DNA of 64,000 nt. Origin: Dryocosmus kuriphilus. Its lineage: Eukaryota > Arthropoda > Insecta > Hymenoptera > Cynipidae. Below, piece by piece: positions 10,626-23,827 of the stretch (position 1 is its first letter; each line of letters begins with the position of its first letter). Location: assembly GCA_038277395.1 (NCBI GenBank), contig CM076194.1, positions 135,503,230 to 135,567,229 of the forward strand, written 5' to 3'. The position numbers and the translations under genes were made by a program. A model generated the notes under the pieces. That model was not told the DNA's origin, made no database searches, and saw nothing but the letters and a program-made list of their open reading frames with translations.

Positions 10626-11258
10626 GGGGAGAAGCGCCTAATGTGACACAGAACGCAATTAACTTGTTTAAAAGAAATTTACGAGTTATGAAAGAAAGGT
10701 GGACACCAGATTGAATCTATTTGTGTATTGAGTGATTATCGTGGGGGGGGGGGGGGGGGGGGGGGGGATAAATACCGTTTAAATTAATTTTTTCATGTTT
10801 ATCCTAAAAAGTTTAGTCAAGTCATTTTTTGACGTTTTGTAGTTATCATTAAAGCGAGATAAAGAAAATGAAAAATAAAGTGCCTATTTTGTACTAAACT
10901 TATAAAAACTCTTTGTCTAATCTGTATTTTGAAGTTTCGTGGATGCTTTAGTGCTTTAACCGTGTAAGTAAAATTAGTTAATTTTGGCATAAAACGTGTT
11001 TACTCATAAACTAACACCTAATTTGGCGCACGCTGTTTGATAAACTTATAACTTGTTACAGAAATACATAATTAAATAACAATAGATTTTTGCCGATATC
11101 AAAACTTTCAACATAATTTCAGAATCCTTACGTAATACTTGAATGGCCCCTGACGTATCAAACTACACGCTCCATATTTTACAACAACAATATTGCTTAT
11201 ATATTGTTCTTTAAATTGAGAGGAACGTTCAGGTGCGCTACATTAGGCGCCGCTCCCC
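10626..11258. mobile_element. MITE with TA target duplication
   Basis: Inverted ends GGGGAGAAGCGCCTAATGT (10626) and, on the other strand, GGGGAGCGGCGCCTAATGT (ending 11258) are flanked by TA on each side, as in Tc1/mariner-type MITEs. The 633-bp interior is noncoding and includes a run of about 25 G at 10743-10767. Confidence 0.75.
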
Positions 11259-11260
11259 TA

Positions 11261-11275
11261 TTAATATTAGTAGTA

Positions 11276-11314
<39 letters not shown>

Positions 11315-14132
11315 TAGTAGTAGTAATATAAGTAGTAGTTAGTTGGTAGATGGCATTTTCTTTTTTATGAATACAAGGAAGGTACAAGGAAATATAAGGT
11401 CAGTTTTTTGCGACTGCTCGTGTGATACTCGTAGCGAAAAGGAAATTTTTATGGTTTTTGAAGACCTTTTACGAGATTATTTGATTACCCTTTTTTGAAA
11501 ATACAAACCGCTTCAGTATTTTTATCCACGATCATTTTCAAATGAAATATTATTCAATTATAAAAGGCTTAATTTTCAGATTTTTGAGACTAAAGACTAA
11601 ATAAATAGTAATGAAAGTTTATAATTTGGAATTGATCAATTTTATATGTACTTCATTTTTTATTTGTTTGATATTTAGATTGAAAATGGAAAATTATTCA
11701 ATTTTTAACGCTTCCAAATGCAAAGTCTGCAATTTATACATATTATTTAATTTTTCACATTTCAGATGTTATAATTCCAAATATCGAACAACTGAATCTT
11801 CCTCATTTAAAATTATTTAATTTTGAAAGCTACGAGTTGAAATTTCAGTATTTTATACATTAAAACAATAATTATATTAAATTTCGAATTCGTTAATTCA
11901 AAACCGTTTAAAAGTGTTTAATTTTGAATGCTTTGCATTGAAAATTTTTATCATTTTTATAGTTCCGACAATTGAGTGTCAAGTCTTGGTTTTTTTCTTT
12001 CTTAATTGTTCATCTTTTAAGGATTCTAATTTAAAATGGAAAAATTTTCAAGCTTTGAAGTTGAAAATATTTAATTCTGAACATTGAATTAAAATTTATT
12101 ATTAGTAGTAAGAAAAAAAATTTCAATGTAAACTCTGTAGGATTGATTAAAAACTTTAATTGGTTCTTAAATTTTAAATACTTTAGTTGCTTAACTTTTA
12201 GATTCTGAAATTTTGATGGAATGAAGTTGAAATTTTTCTCAAAGCTAAAACTTTTTGAAATAATGAAGGTTCACGTAAATTTGTTTTATTGTCGAGATAA
12301 CGAGCTATGGTAAACGCATTCCAATATCTTGATATGTCGATTCGCATACACAGAAGAATAGTTAAAACATATGCAAAGTGATTCAGTGTACGACTGCGTT
12401 TACGGAATTTCCTTCGTTCCGAAGCAGTGAAGCTTCCGACCGTAATGCCGTGAACAGTATCTTTTATGTGTGACGACAGACGCTGCACTTTTCAAAGCAA
12501 GGGAAACAATACAATGTACTGATAAATTAAAGCCTAGAAAACACTTATAGTTCAAAGTGGTGTTGGAAAAGTGGGAACTTCTTCGTGACATTTCCCATGT
12601 TTAAAATCATAAAGCCCTCGTGCTGCGGGGTCGTTAAAATATTACGTAAGTATTTTGAGGGGGAGGGAGTCCTTGTGACCGCTGAATGTTTTTTATAAGG
12701 AGAGTAGGGTTAGATTACACTTTACGTAAGATACTGCATCGTTTAGAAAAGTTAGTTTTAAATTAGCCGCCACTTCAAGTACAACAATCACATCACTATA
12801 AAATAATGTTTCACGAGATTGAAAGTTTTTTTTTCTCTTGGAAAACCTGCTTTCAGCAAAACAAAAAAGAGAGAGGCATTCGAAAAATATTCCGTAGTTA
12901 TTAGTTGGCCTACGAAATTTTTACGGGTGTACATATATGTATGGGACAGCTAGGGAGTTAAAATGGTCTGAAAAATGTTTATGTAATACTTAAACGACAT
13001 CTGATGACGTGGAATGCTTTTCATTTTTCAGTTATTTTACTTCATTATGGACTGTAGAATCCCTTAAAATATTTTTAAATCTCTGAAATTCCGTAAAAGT
13101 CCTTGAAATCTTTTAAAATCTTTAAATATTTAAAATCTTCAAACCTGGTGTATGCTGCTAAATCAGCTGTTCAACCAGTCCTCGAAACAATCTAATTCGG
13201 AAGTTTCAGAAATTTTAAATTTTTGTCCGGTCAGCTGTATTTGATTTTTAATGGAGGAACGTATATGTCTAGTCACCCTATGCCAACCTAATTCTGGTAA
13301 ATAAAATGCAAATAAAACGGGTCTTTTAATATAATTTCTCCGATGGGTTTGAATAAAACAAACTTTTCTTGAAGCAATGCAGCGAATGCAAGGCGATAAA
13401 AATACATTTGGCAGATAAAGTGAGAAGCGAACGCCCTACTGAGATATTTCTTTGTCTCAAGATTCTCGTCTTTATTAATTTTTCTTTTGTTTTACCACCA
13501 GAAGATAAATCTTTCTGCATTTCTTCATATCTGGTTGGATAGTTATGCCTCTGGCTCAAGAGTTAGAGTGTATTCCGTTGGCCGTATAATATTAGAACGG
13601 CCAAGAGTTGACTGCACGTTTTCCTGTTTCTCCTCTTCTATCTTTATCTTATTTGTCATAGTTTTGTACACTGGTCTCTTGAGCAGCATGTATCTCAACT
13701 TTATTTTCCTTTGGCAAACGTACCTCAATATGATCTCAGCCACGCACTCCAACTGAAGTTTTGTCCAAAGATGTTATATACATTGTTTGGAAAATATGCG
13801 TATTTTTCTATAAGTCAGTGTCAAAATGATCATTTCCGGGCTTGAGTGAGGGATGATATTAGGATCTATTCTGCATCTATTGGCACAATACTCATCAGGT
13901 TACACTGAAAAACCCAAATTTCGGAAAGAAAAAACGCCTTAACACTGAAAAGTTTCCTTTTGGGTCCTTCACGACTTTTGTAAAATTTGAAATGAACCGA
14001 ATAATATCCTGTAGTTGGGTGTAGAGTTCCTCAAGGCAGAGTTGAGACCAGCCCTATCCGACTCTAATTTTGCGATCAAATCTTTCGACGCGTAAGTACT
14101 CTACCGTGAACTAATCCGACTGAGGGCGCCAC
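11261..14132. other. AT-rich intergenic DNA with microsatellites
   Basis: A (TA)n run at about 11277-11310 is bordered by TAG repeats. Frames of 60-100 codons at 12198-12591 and 13326-13756 overlap on opposite strands and show no motif I recognise. TTACGTAAG at about 12640 has a partial inverted match (TTTACGTAAGA) at about 12721. No gene is supported. Confidence 0.5.
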
Positions 14133-14953
14133 ACAGTGTCTCCATAACGTGGAATTTTTCTCACCCCACCACTTTCCCATCTGGGAGCAATACATGCAAA
14201 CGTCGTGTGTCCGTGTGTTGTCCCTGTTACACAGCCGCTTCGTAAAGCCGAAAATGCACGAACATGAACGATTCTAAATATAGAGTCGACGAGACAAGGC
14301 GGCGTTCGCGATTCTGTTTCAATTTCGACTTCGAAGGCATTTGGAGGTTCGAGTTGATTTTTGTTTACAAAAATTGACAACTAGCAGAAGGACTTCAAAT
14401 ACGCATATAATGAAGTCTTGAAATATTTAATGATTATGTTTTTCAGGATTTCTTATGGAATGTTTTAGATGATCCAATTCTAGAGCGAATAATTTATAAG
14501 ACACTGGAGATTTGTAAAGTTGAAATATATTGGATATATATGTATGGGGTTTTGAGGTTAGGTTAATATTTATTACTTTCAAGTGGTTTCATTTTTCATT
14601 ATCTATGTTTTATTTTTCAATTGACTTTAAATATTTTAAAGCTAAAATGATAATATATGATAATTATTTTCAATTTATTAAATTAAATAGCATTTTTACT
14701 TTAGACTTACCTCTGATAATTACCTTTCTTTTAATTCCAATAAGTTATATAATAACTGAAAAGTTTTTAGCTTGACCTCACATGCTTTCTTTATATATGA
14801 AAACTTTACAAAACCTTTAATATCTTAAAATACTTATCGCAACATTACAAAATTTACTTTTTACAATTTTACTTAAATTGTAAAATATATAAATTTAACA
14901 AAATTTATTTTATAAAGAAATATCTCGTGATTTTAAAAGGACAATACAATTAG

Positions 14954-15473
14954 AGTAAATATACAGGGAGGATTCTGGATGCAAATTCCTACCTTACCGG
15001 CTTTATAGAACTTCGAAGCCGTTCGAGAGCTGAAGTGGTTCATGTCCGTGCTACGCTTCTAGAATGTTCGATGTGACCCCACTAAGCACGAAATTGACGA
15101 AAACTTCCCCTCCCCCCTCCAGCCCTTCTTTCTCCTATGCTAAACTTCTGGAATATTAACGATGATATCATTTACTACACAATGACGAGACATGAAATTG
15201 GCGAAAACAACTTCCCCTTCCCCCTCAACCCCTTCTGACCCCCTATCAGCTTCTAGAAATTCTCTCGATGATCTCATTAAACAACGCATTACATTTACGT
15301 TTGAAAGCGTTTAATTGCAGACGTGTCCAGACGTGTGTTCTAGAACTTTAAGATAAAGAGGGAGATACATTAATAGACAAAGATAGTACCTGCATTAATA
15401 ATTGTGCATATGTACAGATACATTGTCAAGATATTTCCATGTTGATTTTAGAAATATTAATCTAAGCGCTGAC
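14954..15473 (+). repeat. Left long TIR of the Maverick-like element
   Basis: About 520 bp that match 23306-23827 in inverse orientation with few differences, up to the shared inner edge ATCTAAGCGCTGAC. Confidence 0.9.
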
Positions 15474-15587
15474 CATCTAAGACAGAATTTATTTTATTTA
15501 ATGTTTATTTTTCTGATTCTTTTCCGGTATCGCTTTAAATGAGTGCGCTTACCTCTCGATGCATATCATATCATATCATATCGTATA

Positions 15588-16695
15588 CACGGTGTCCCAT
15601 TTTAATTTATGGATGCAAATATCTCTTAAAATACTCCATCTATAAAAAAATGATTCAGATAAAAACTGTACAGTACATAGGGGTAATTTAAAGGTACTAT
15701 TAATTTTGACCTTGAGGTCAATTTTGAAGGCCATTTGAGGGTCAAGATGATTTTTTTTAAATGGAAACCCCTATTTTTGACTCCGGATTTGAAAAGAGCG
15801 GAAAATTCTACGTCAAAAATTTATTATGAGAAATTTGCTTTTGTGACCTTAGAAAGGTCAAATATCAAGGTAAAGTGTCTAAAAAAAAACGGTCATATGC
15901 TCTTTTTTTAAATTAATTGGTTTTCTGAGAATAGCAAACGTTCAAGATGCTTTTAACAAGTCGATAGAATGTAAAAGTGTGAACCACCTTGATCATCTTG
16001 ACCTGCAGGTAAATTGTCACGGTCATTTAAAAGTTAAAAGTTAAAAAAAGTATTTTGAAGATAAGTCAAATGAAGGGCAACTGTTTAAAAAGCTCTTAGA
16101 ACCTTACTTTTAGCGTTACCCGGAAACAACGACGTGGACGTAGTAACTTCTATTTCCTTTTGTGTGCTTGTTTATCGTGAGTCTCCTTGTCTCTCACATT
16201 TGAGGTGCTTGTTTACCTTGAGTCCCCTTGCCATTGAATGCGTTTCTCGATTTTCGTATGTTTCTTCATAGTACGTGTAAGTAGGTCAAGATAGTCAAGG
16301 TGGTTCACACATTTACATTTTATCGACTTGTTAAAAGCATCTTGAACGTTTGCTATTCTCAGAAAACCAATTAATTTAAAAAAAGAGCATATGACCGTTT
16401 TTAGACACTTTACCTTGATATTTGATCTTTCTAAGGTCACAAAAGCAAATTTCTCATAAGACATTTTTGACGTAAAATTTTTCGCTCTTTTCAAATCCGG
16501 AGTCAAAAATAGGGGTTTTCATTTTAAAAAATCATCTTGACCCTCAAATGACCTTCAAAATTAACCTCAAGGTCAAAATTAATAGTACCTTTAAATGAGC
16601 CCCCATGTACTGTACAGTTTTTGTCTGAATCATTTTTTTATAGATGGAGTATTTTAAGAGATATTTGCATCCATAAATTAAAATGGGACACCGTG
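15588..16695. mobile_element. Foldback MITE (family F), TA-flanked
   Basis: The 1108-bp element starts CACGGTGTCCCATTTT and ends with its inverse, with TA on each side. The arms are about 500 bp each and nearly palindromic. The arm text (AAATGGAAACCCCT, AGAGCGGAAAATTCTACG) is shared with the arms of the DD41D transposon at 42939-45650, so this is probably a nonautonomous relative. Two diverged copies of the 42-bp motif of element D lie at about 16145-16228. Confidence 0.8.
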
Positions 16696-17994
16696 TATCG
16701 TATATGAAATAGGATACTTGACATTGTGCGAGGCTGGATATAAGGCAGCATTCTTTTCAAGGCAACTTTAATATAAATCAAGAGTACATTGTTCGATTTG
16801 ATGCATTCAGTTTTTTTCTAGAAGACTTTTTAAACAGTAGAATTAGATGTAAATAATGTTTTGATCAAAAATGTCGAGAACATAGAGATAAAAGTTCTCG
16901 AGGGTGTCATATTACAGTAAACTGTATCATATTGTGCTATTTAGTAGAGAGAGGTATGAATCTCCAGAATGTTTCACATGTCCGTGCTAAAACCATGCAA
17001 TGCCATCTGTTTTCTTCTTGAAAAACTAAAGTATTATATCAGTAACGCTATCTGCCACCTTTTAGAAGCACTAAAATATGGTGTCTGTAAAGCCATCCCC
17101 TTCTCTGTCTCACAATCTCTCAGTCTCTATCATAAGCTCTTCATTATTTTTTACCTCGATGCATATCACATGTAATACGACACTCAATATTTGCGAGGTT
17201 TAAGATAAGACATTATAAGGCATTTTATTAAGAATAATGATTTTACTCTCTCTGAAGCTACTGTGTAATATAGTTTATTAGAAAATATTTGTAGCCAATC
17301 AACTAGCATATGGGTAAAAAACGCATCTAAAGAAATGGATCCTTTCTAATGGTCAGGCATTACATGTTGCATGTCACAATAATATAAAATTAGAGAATAA
17401 TTATCTCAGAAATTATTAAAGAATATGCGAACATCCTTAGCGATAAAGTTCTCGAGGGCGTCATATTACAGTAAAGAGTCTGGTAAACGTGTTTCTTCAA
17501 GATGAGATTTTTCGATCTGAATAATAAATAATAATAATAATATAGTATCGGCATTTCCGAAAGTTGAGATAAAAGACTACATACATTTTATTAAGAGGTT
17601 TCACATTCGTTCTTTTTTAAATACCTCAATCTTTCTCTTATGATTTGAAGATTTACCTAAACACCTCGGTCGTTCTCTTATGATTTGAAGATTTACCTAT
17701 TATGCTTTCAAGATTTAGCATAAAATAAAAAAGAAGTCTCTCTGCTCTTCTCTTAGGTTGCAGTATGATATCTAAAAAATATTTTACTCATTTGTTGATA
17801 AAATGAAAAACTGATCAATGTAAGCCTTATGTTTTACGAAATTCTTTAAAAAATATTACAGCATATTCCTAAAATGCTATAACATAGTTTCAGAATGTTT
17901 AAATAATGTGTTTGTCAATGAAAAATCGAATTGTGAACTGATAATCGTAAACAATAAATCCTTAATTTATAAAAATTTGGCAACGTTAATAGCG

Positions 17995-20900
17995 CAGGGA
18001 TGCAACTGTGTCCCCTATTTTCCCCTTTTCCCCTTTTTTCAAGAATGTCCCCTATTTTCCCCTATTTTCGATATTTGTCCCCTTTTTCCCCTTTTTTATT
18101 ATAAAAATAATGTCAAACAAACAAAAAGACTAAAAAAGTTTTTTAAACGGATATACGGATAGTGATAGTGTGTCGAGTATGCGTACAATACTCACCAATA
18201 TCCCAATAGGCAGCGCTGTTGCGCAACATACTAACCTAACCCGATATAGAATTTCGAACAAACGAAAGACGTTTCATTGTTCGAACTCGTGGTTCGTGGT
18301 TCGAACAACGTAGGTTACACGTGGTCAAGCAGCAAACCGGCATTTTTCGTTTCACCATATATCGATCATTCTTTTTGATTATTCTCTTTTTAATAGTTCA
18401 CGTCTACTCGCATTCAATATATATTTAATTTGCAAAGGTTTGAGTCGGTTGACCTGATTTGAAGTGAAAAAATGTGTAAAAATCACATCGTATTGTGAAT
18501 AAACGAAGCAGCGTAAGTATTACTCTACAAACTTTTTAACAAGAAAGCTTTTCTTGTCAGGCAAGAATAACATTAATGGAAAGCAATAGATTATACTGCA
18601 TATTATACTTGAAATATAATATTTGAAAGTATTATCTGCACTACAGTTATCTCAAATGGACGAGGTTAGGTTTGCTTTATTTAAAACATTGATTTCAAAT
18701 ATTTTTACTTTCAATGTTAAAGTAGATATAATATTGTGTTATCCAAGCAAACTTCGAAGATATATATTTGTATACATGAGTGGCCATTTGAGAAATGTAA
18801 ATTGCATTTCGCAGTACATTTAATATAATACATTGCAGTAATAAAAACGTCATTTAATTATTTCAGGTAAATGTCCCTTAGCGAGCGATTTAATTTATAA
18901 TTTATTTTGGTAAAGGTCTACGATTTAGAATGCCTGATTCTTCATGTGCATTTTTTTGTCAGGTAAAATTTGAAATCGTACCACAAAAATGTATAATAGC
19001 TAAAGAAATTTTAAAAAATTGTTTAAAAAACTTTTTGTTATGAAGGAGGGTCAATATAGTTAGCTTACAAATTATAATTTTTAGATTCCATCTCTCCACG
19101 CTGTCAGTACAACATGTTTGCTTATACAATTCGGTAAATTGAATTATAACGTAGCAGACTGAGTTCTGTATCTCCTGTTTCTACAACTCAGGTGAGAGTA
19201 AATACAATAATGTAATGATCTTATATTTGAACCATACTATGGATTTTTACTAACAGTTTTTTGTTTTATTTCAGTTAAAAATGTAAAACACGTCAACCCA
19301 ACAGTAGTTCAAAAATGTAAACGGGTATTATCATGCTTCTCTCAGTTCTGTGATATTTGATACCATTGTATATGATAAAAAAATATTATTAACTTTTGAG
19401 TGCATAAGTAAAATAAAAGACTAGTTACTCGATAGCGAGTAACTAGTACTGAAAAAGAGGAATATTCTTGGAAACGAATATTCACACTTATAGAATGTAA
19501 ATATTTTTATTATTTTCTTCAATGACAATGTTATTTGAAAAAAAAGGTAAAAATTTAACTTGTTCAATTTGTAATTTCAGAGAACAAAATGGGTAAAACT
19601 AAATTTCAACCTTCGTGGTTGAAAAAGACAGATTTCAATGGATATGAAGTATCACAGTGGGCTGAACAGGTCCCTACTGACGAGTACAGTACAAAGTGCA
19701 ATATTTGCGGAAGAACGTTTTTAACAGAAAAAGGATTTGAAAAGGTTAACCAACATGCTTCTAGTAAGGTTCACAAAGACAATTTATTCAAATTGAAATC
19801 AAGCCAGTTGAAATTAGCACTTGTGCCAGAGTCGAATGTTTCATCTTCACGTAATGAAAGCAGTAATATTTTATTGGAAAAAACAATTCAAAGTGAAAAA
19901 ACTAGTCAAACAAAGTCTGAGCAATGTCAGTTAGTTCTATTCAATAAGCAGGATTCTGCTACTAGAGCGGAAATTTACAGTATTTTGGAAGCTGTACAAT
20001 ATAACATTCCATTTCGCTCTTTCGATGATAAAAAATATTTGTATCAAGTTATGTTTCCTGGGCCAGATTCCAGCGCTATCACACTTTCTCGGACAATAGC
20101 TGCGTATGTTCTCTGCTATGCCTTAGGTCCTTATTTTAAAGATATTCTACTTTCCAAGTTGCAAACGCCTAATACATATTTTACTCTACAATTTGATGAA
20201 AGTGGTAACGAAAAAAAAAAAAATTGCAAAGAATTGCAAATAAGAGCACAATTTTGGTCAGAATCTCAGAACTCATCTATAAACAGACATTTAGAAACCT
20301 ATTTTATTGAAAAAGGCGATGGCGATACGATATTCAAATATTTAGTTCAAGCCCTGGAAACAAATAAATTGTCTGTCAGAAATGTTTTAACATTGGGCTG
20401 TGATGGACCAAATGTTAATAAAAAAGTTTTTCGTCTTTTTCAAGAGATGTTAAAAAAAAATAATAGTAAGCCTCTGTACGATATAGGTTCATGTTTATTG
20501 CATGTCGTAAACAATGGTTTTAAAAAAGGCTGTGGGGAACTTGAAATAGATGTAGCAGATGTATTAGTGAAATAGTATTTCTTTTTTGAAAACCAGCACT
20601 TACGCTGTCAAAATTTTAGTGAAATACAAGTAAAAACAAAAGTCCCAGATCACAAATTGATCAAACATTGTGAAGTGAGATGGCTCACACTCGGTCCAGC
20701 TTCAGATCGAGCCTTAGAACAACTTCCCGCACTATAAGAGTACTTTCTGAAATTTATACCAAATAAAGATGCAAAAACAGTAACAAAAACAACTTACATA
20801 GGTATTCGAAAGTATTTGGGATGAAGGATTTCAAAATAACCTTAATGTTCATATCTTATGCAGCTAAAATTTTTACATCTGAATTCTTATTGAAAATGCA

Positions 20901-22557
20901 AAAAGAAGAACCAATGATCCATGTTTTATATGCTCAGCTTAAGAAATTAATTTATTTAATGTGCTCTAATATTATCAAACCTGATATTGAGTTATGGAAA
21001 AAAAACTTTTTAAGTATGAAAAGTTCAGAATTATTGGCACCAGCGAATTTACGTGATCTCAAAGATATAAATTTTAGTGAAAAATTGAAGACTGAATTGA
21101 TGCTTTTGAAAGAGCCGACTAAAACTTTTTTTTTAAAAACAAGTTCAAAATTTCTATACAACAACTATTAAGTATTTACTCGAGAAAGTCCCTGCTATAC
21201 GTTCTCTTCGATATTTTGAATGTTTATCTCCAGAAAACATTAAAAAACCTGATAGTATTGTTTACATAAAAAAAATCGCTACTTTGCTACCCCTTGTCGA
21301 TGTCGACGTTGATTTATTAAGTCAAGAATTTCTATTACTTCAAGTTGATTCGGAAGTATCATTCACTTTGCAAGAAAACGAAAGAATTGATGGTTATTCG
21401 TCTAAAATTTTTATGTTGAAAAATCCGCCATCTGCTCGTTACCCAGTTTTAACTAAGGTAGTAAAAGCTGCCTTATCATTGACACATAGTAGTAGCAGTG
21501 TAGAAAGGGGATTTTCTAGTTCACACATTATTTTAACTGATGATCGAGCCAATATGAGTCTCAAAACATTAAATGCAATTATTGGTGTACAAAATGGTCT
21601 AAAAAATTGGGATTCCAAACTTTATAAAGTTCCCATCACTGACAATCTTATAAAAATGAGTCGAGCAGCTCATAGAGCCTATCAATCCTACTTAGACGAT
21701 AAACAAAAAATAGCCGAGGATAAAAAGAAACAAGAAGAAAAAGAATTAGAACGAGAGCGAAAAGAAGAAGAAATATTAAGCAATGCTAATAAAAAATTGA
21801 AAAGTTTGAAAATTTTGGAGACTGAGTTAGAAAAGGAAGAAAAAGTTACAAGGAATTAGTTAAAGAAACAGAATCCATGAAAAATGTTGTGAAAAAAGCT
21901 ATTTCCAAAGAAAATAGTACAAGTAAAGCGGTTTTAGTTGAATTATTCAAAAGGAAAGCAAAATCTACACGACAAAGAAAAAAATCAAAAAGAAAGAGTC
22001 GATCAACTTCGAGTTAAAGTTAATAAAAGAAAGTCGGCTATTTTTGACTCTCTAGTCTCAAAAAAATTAAAAACTGTTAATTGAGATTCAAAATGTTTGT
22101 TCCTATTACTGTGTACTTAATATAATAAGTAAGGTGATAATTATGCGTTAAAAAAAAAAACCAAAAATTCTATTTAAAACCAAATATAGAAACTTTTATG
22201 TGTTCTTAATTTTTAAGGAAGTTCAGTAGTGGCTAAGTTTGTTTTAATGAGAAAAAATATGCATATAAAAATGTATACGTATTATTTGTTTGTTTAAACT
22301 CTAATGTAATTTATCTGTGCATTTTCAAGATTGGTATTTAATAAAAAATATGCTTGTCCAATTTAAAATATTTGTCTATTATTATTATATTATTAGTATA
22401 AAGTACAATCAAAATCGCTACACAAGTGAAATTAAAAGTAATCATAACCTACTTTATTTTAAAAAAATTCCCCTTTTCCAACAAAAAGTGTCCCCTTTTT
22501 TTAAAACTCATGTCCCCTATTCCCCTTATTCAAGAAAAAAGGGCACTTGCATCCCTG
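17995..22557 (+). mobile_element. hAT-superfamily transposon, decayed
   Basis: The ends CAGGGATGCAACTG (17995) and, inverted, CAGGGATGCAAGTG (22557) fit hAT termini. Both subterminal regions are rich in CCCCTTTT/CCCCTATT motifs. The flanks share ATAGCG (17989-17994 and 22558-22563), a 6-bp duplication where hAT usually makes 8 bp. It lies inside the Maverick-like element and carries a broken transposase gene. Confidence 0.88.
19589..22017 (+). pseudogene. hAT transposase, several stops and frameshifts
   Basis: ATG at 19589 follows a good splice acceptor (TTTCAG ending 19580). A donor GTAAGT at 18513 would define a 5'UTR intron. The first frame (328 codons) has a zinc finger C37-x2-C40-x15-H56-x5-H62, a first catalytic Asp in LQFDESG (residue 203), a second in LGCDGPN (272), and C302-x2-H305 (SCLLHVV), the order of hAT transposases. 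It stops at TAG 20573-20575; a further TAA (about 20739) and frameshifts lead into 20821-21171 and 21284-21859. The last contains the C-terminal dimerisation block with the catalytic Glu (SSSVERGFSSSHIILTDDR). A further frameshift precedes a Lys-rich coiled tail ending at 22017. It would mobilise the element but is dead. Confidence 0.9.
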
Positions 22558-23305
22558 ATAGCGTGATTCACGGAAAAAGGGTTCATGTCTATGCTAAATA
22601 AAAAATAAAGTGAAGAGCAATTTATTGTACAGTTCAGCTAATATGCAAAAAAGAATTTAAAGTCTGACCTACGTATTTGTGTGATTTTTAACATTCCTCA
22701 TTACATTGTATGATTTTATACATTAAAATAAGTGTATCATGTTTAACCTACTCCTGGTATCACATTTTTCAAGATAAACTATTGCAACATAATTTTATTA
22801 AATAATTGTTGAAACTCGTCTATCAGTAAAGATCAAAGGGAGAAACATTAATTAATTAATGAAGAGATGATGTTAGACGATTGACTCGTAGCTGTGGAAT
22901 GTTTAAACAATTTATTTGGTTATAAATTTTAAACCCAACCAACGTTAGACTTCTGTTTTTGTCCAATTCTTTGAAAATATGACATCAGCTTTCTGTCAGC
23001 AAGTATCAAAGAGAAATCCACTAAGGAATTAGTTAACGAAAAAGCGAAGAAATAACTGGAGATGAATCATGCATACTTATGGAATATATATGCAAACATT
23101 TAATTTGTTGATAAAATCCGACTGATCAACATAAGTCTTATGTTTTGTGAAATTCTTTAAAACATATTACAACATATTCCTAAAATGCTATAACATAGTT
23201 TTAAAATGTTTAAATAATGTGTTTTTAAATGAAAAATCGAAGAGTGAACCGATAATTGTAAACAATAAATCCTTAATTTATAGAAATTTTGCAACTTTAA
23301 TAGCG

Positions 23306-23827
23306 TCAGCGCTTAGATTAATATTTCTAAAATCAACATGGAAATATCTTGACAATGTATCTGTACATATACACAATTATTAATGCAGGTACTACTATCT
23401 TTGTCTATTAATGTATCTCCCTCTTTATCTTAAAGTTCTAGAACGCACGTCTGGACACGTCTGCAATTAAACGTTTTCAAGCGTAAATGTAATGCGTTGT
23501 TTAATGAGATCATCAAGAGAATTTCTAAAAGCTGATAGGGGGTTAGAAGGGGTTGAGGGGGAAGGGGAAGTTGTTTTCGCCAATTTCATGTCTCGTCATT
23601 GTGTAATAAATGATATCATCGTTAATATTCCAGAAGTTTAGCATAGGAGAAAGAAGGGCTGGAGGGGGGAGCGGAAGTTTTCGTCAATTTCGTGCTTAGT
23701 GGGGTCACATCGAACATTCTAGAAGCTTAGCACGGACATGAACCACTTCAGCTCTGGAACGGCTTCGAAGTTCTAGAAAGCCGGTAAGGTAGGAATTTAC
23801 ATCCAGAATCCTCCCTGTATATCTACT
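23306..23827 (-). repeat. Right long TIR of the Maverick-like element
   Basis: Inverse match of 14954-15473. The inner edge is GTCAGCGCTTAGAT and the outer end ...CCCTGTATATCTACT. Confidence 0.9.

Larger units (their letters stand above)
14954..23827. mobile_element. Maverick/Polinton-like nonautonomous element with 0.5-kb TIRs
   Basis: Long inverted repeats begin AGTAAATATACAGGGAGG (14954) and, on the other strand, AGTAGATATACAGGGAGG (23827), and are flanked by a 6-bp duplication AATTAG (14948-14953, 23828-23833). TIRs of several hundred bases, 5'-AG ends and 6-bp target duplications are the signature of Maverick/Polinton elements. No DNA polymerase, integrase, ATPase or capsid gene is present. 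After removing the nested hAT (4.6 kb) and foldback MITE (1.1 kb), about 3.2 kb of AT-rich noncoding DNA remains, with internal duplications (17800-17990 versus 23110-23310; 16880 versus 17440). Parts match the element starting at 56946. Confidence 0.8.

Noticed and set aside
9920..10646. Two short frames (78 and 76 codons)
   Set aside because: No recognisable domain; length is expected by chance.
12198..13756. Overlapping frames of 63-97 codons on both strands
   Set aside because: No motif and no consistent coding strand.
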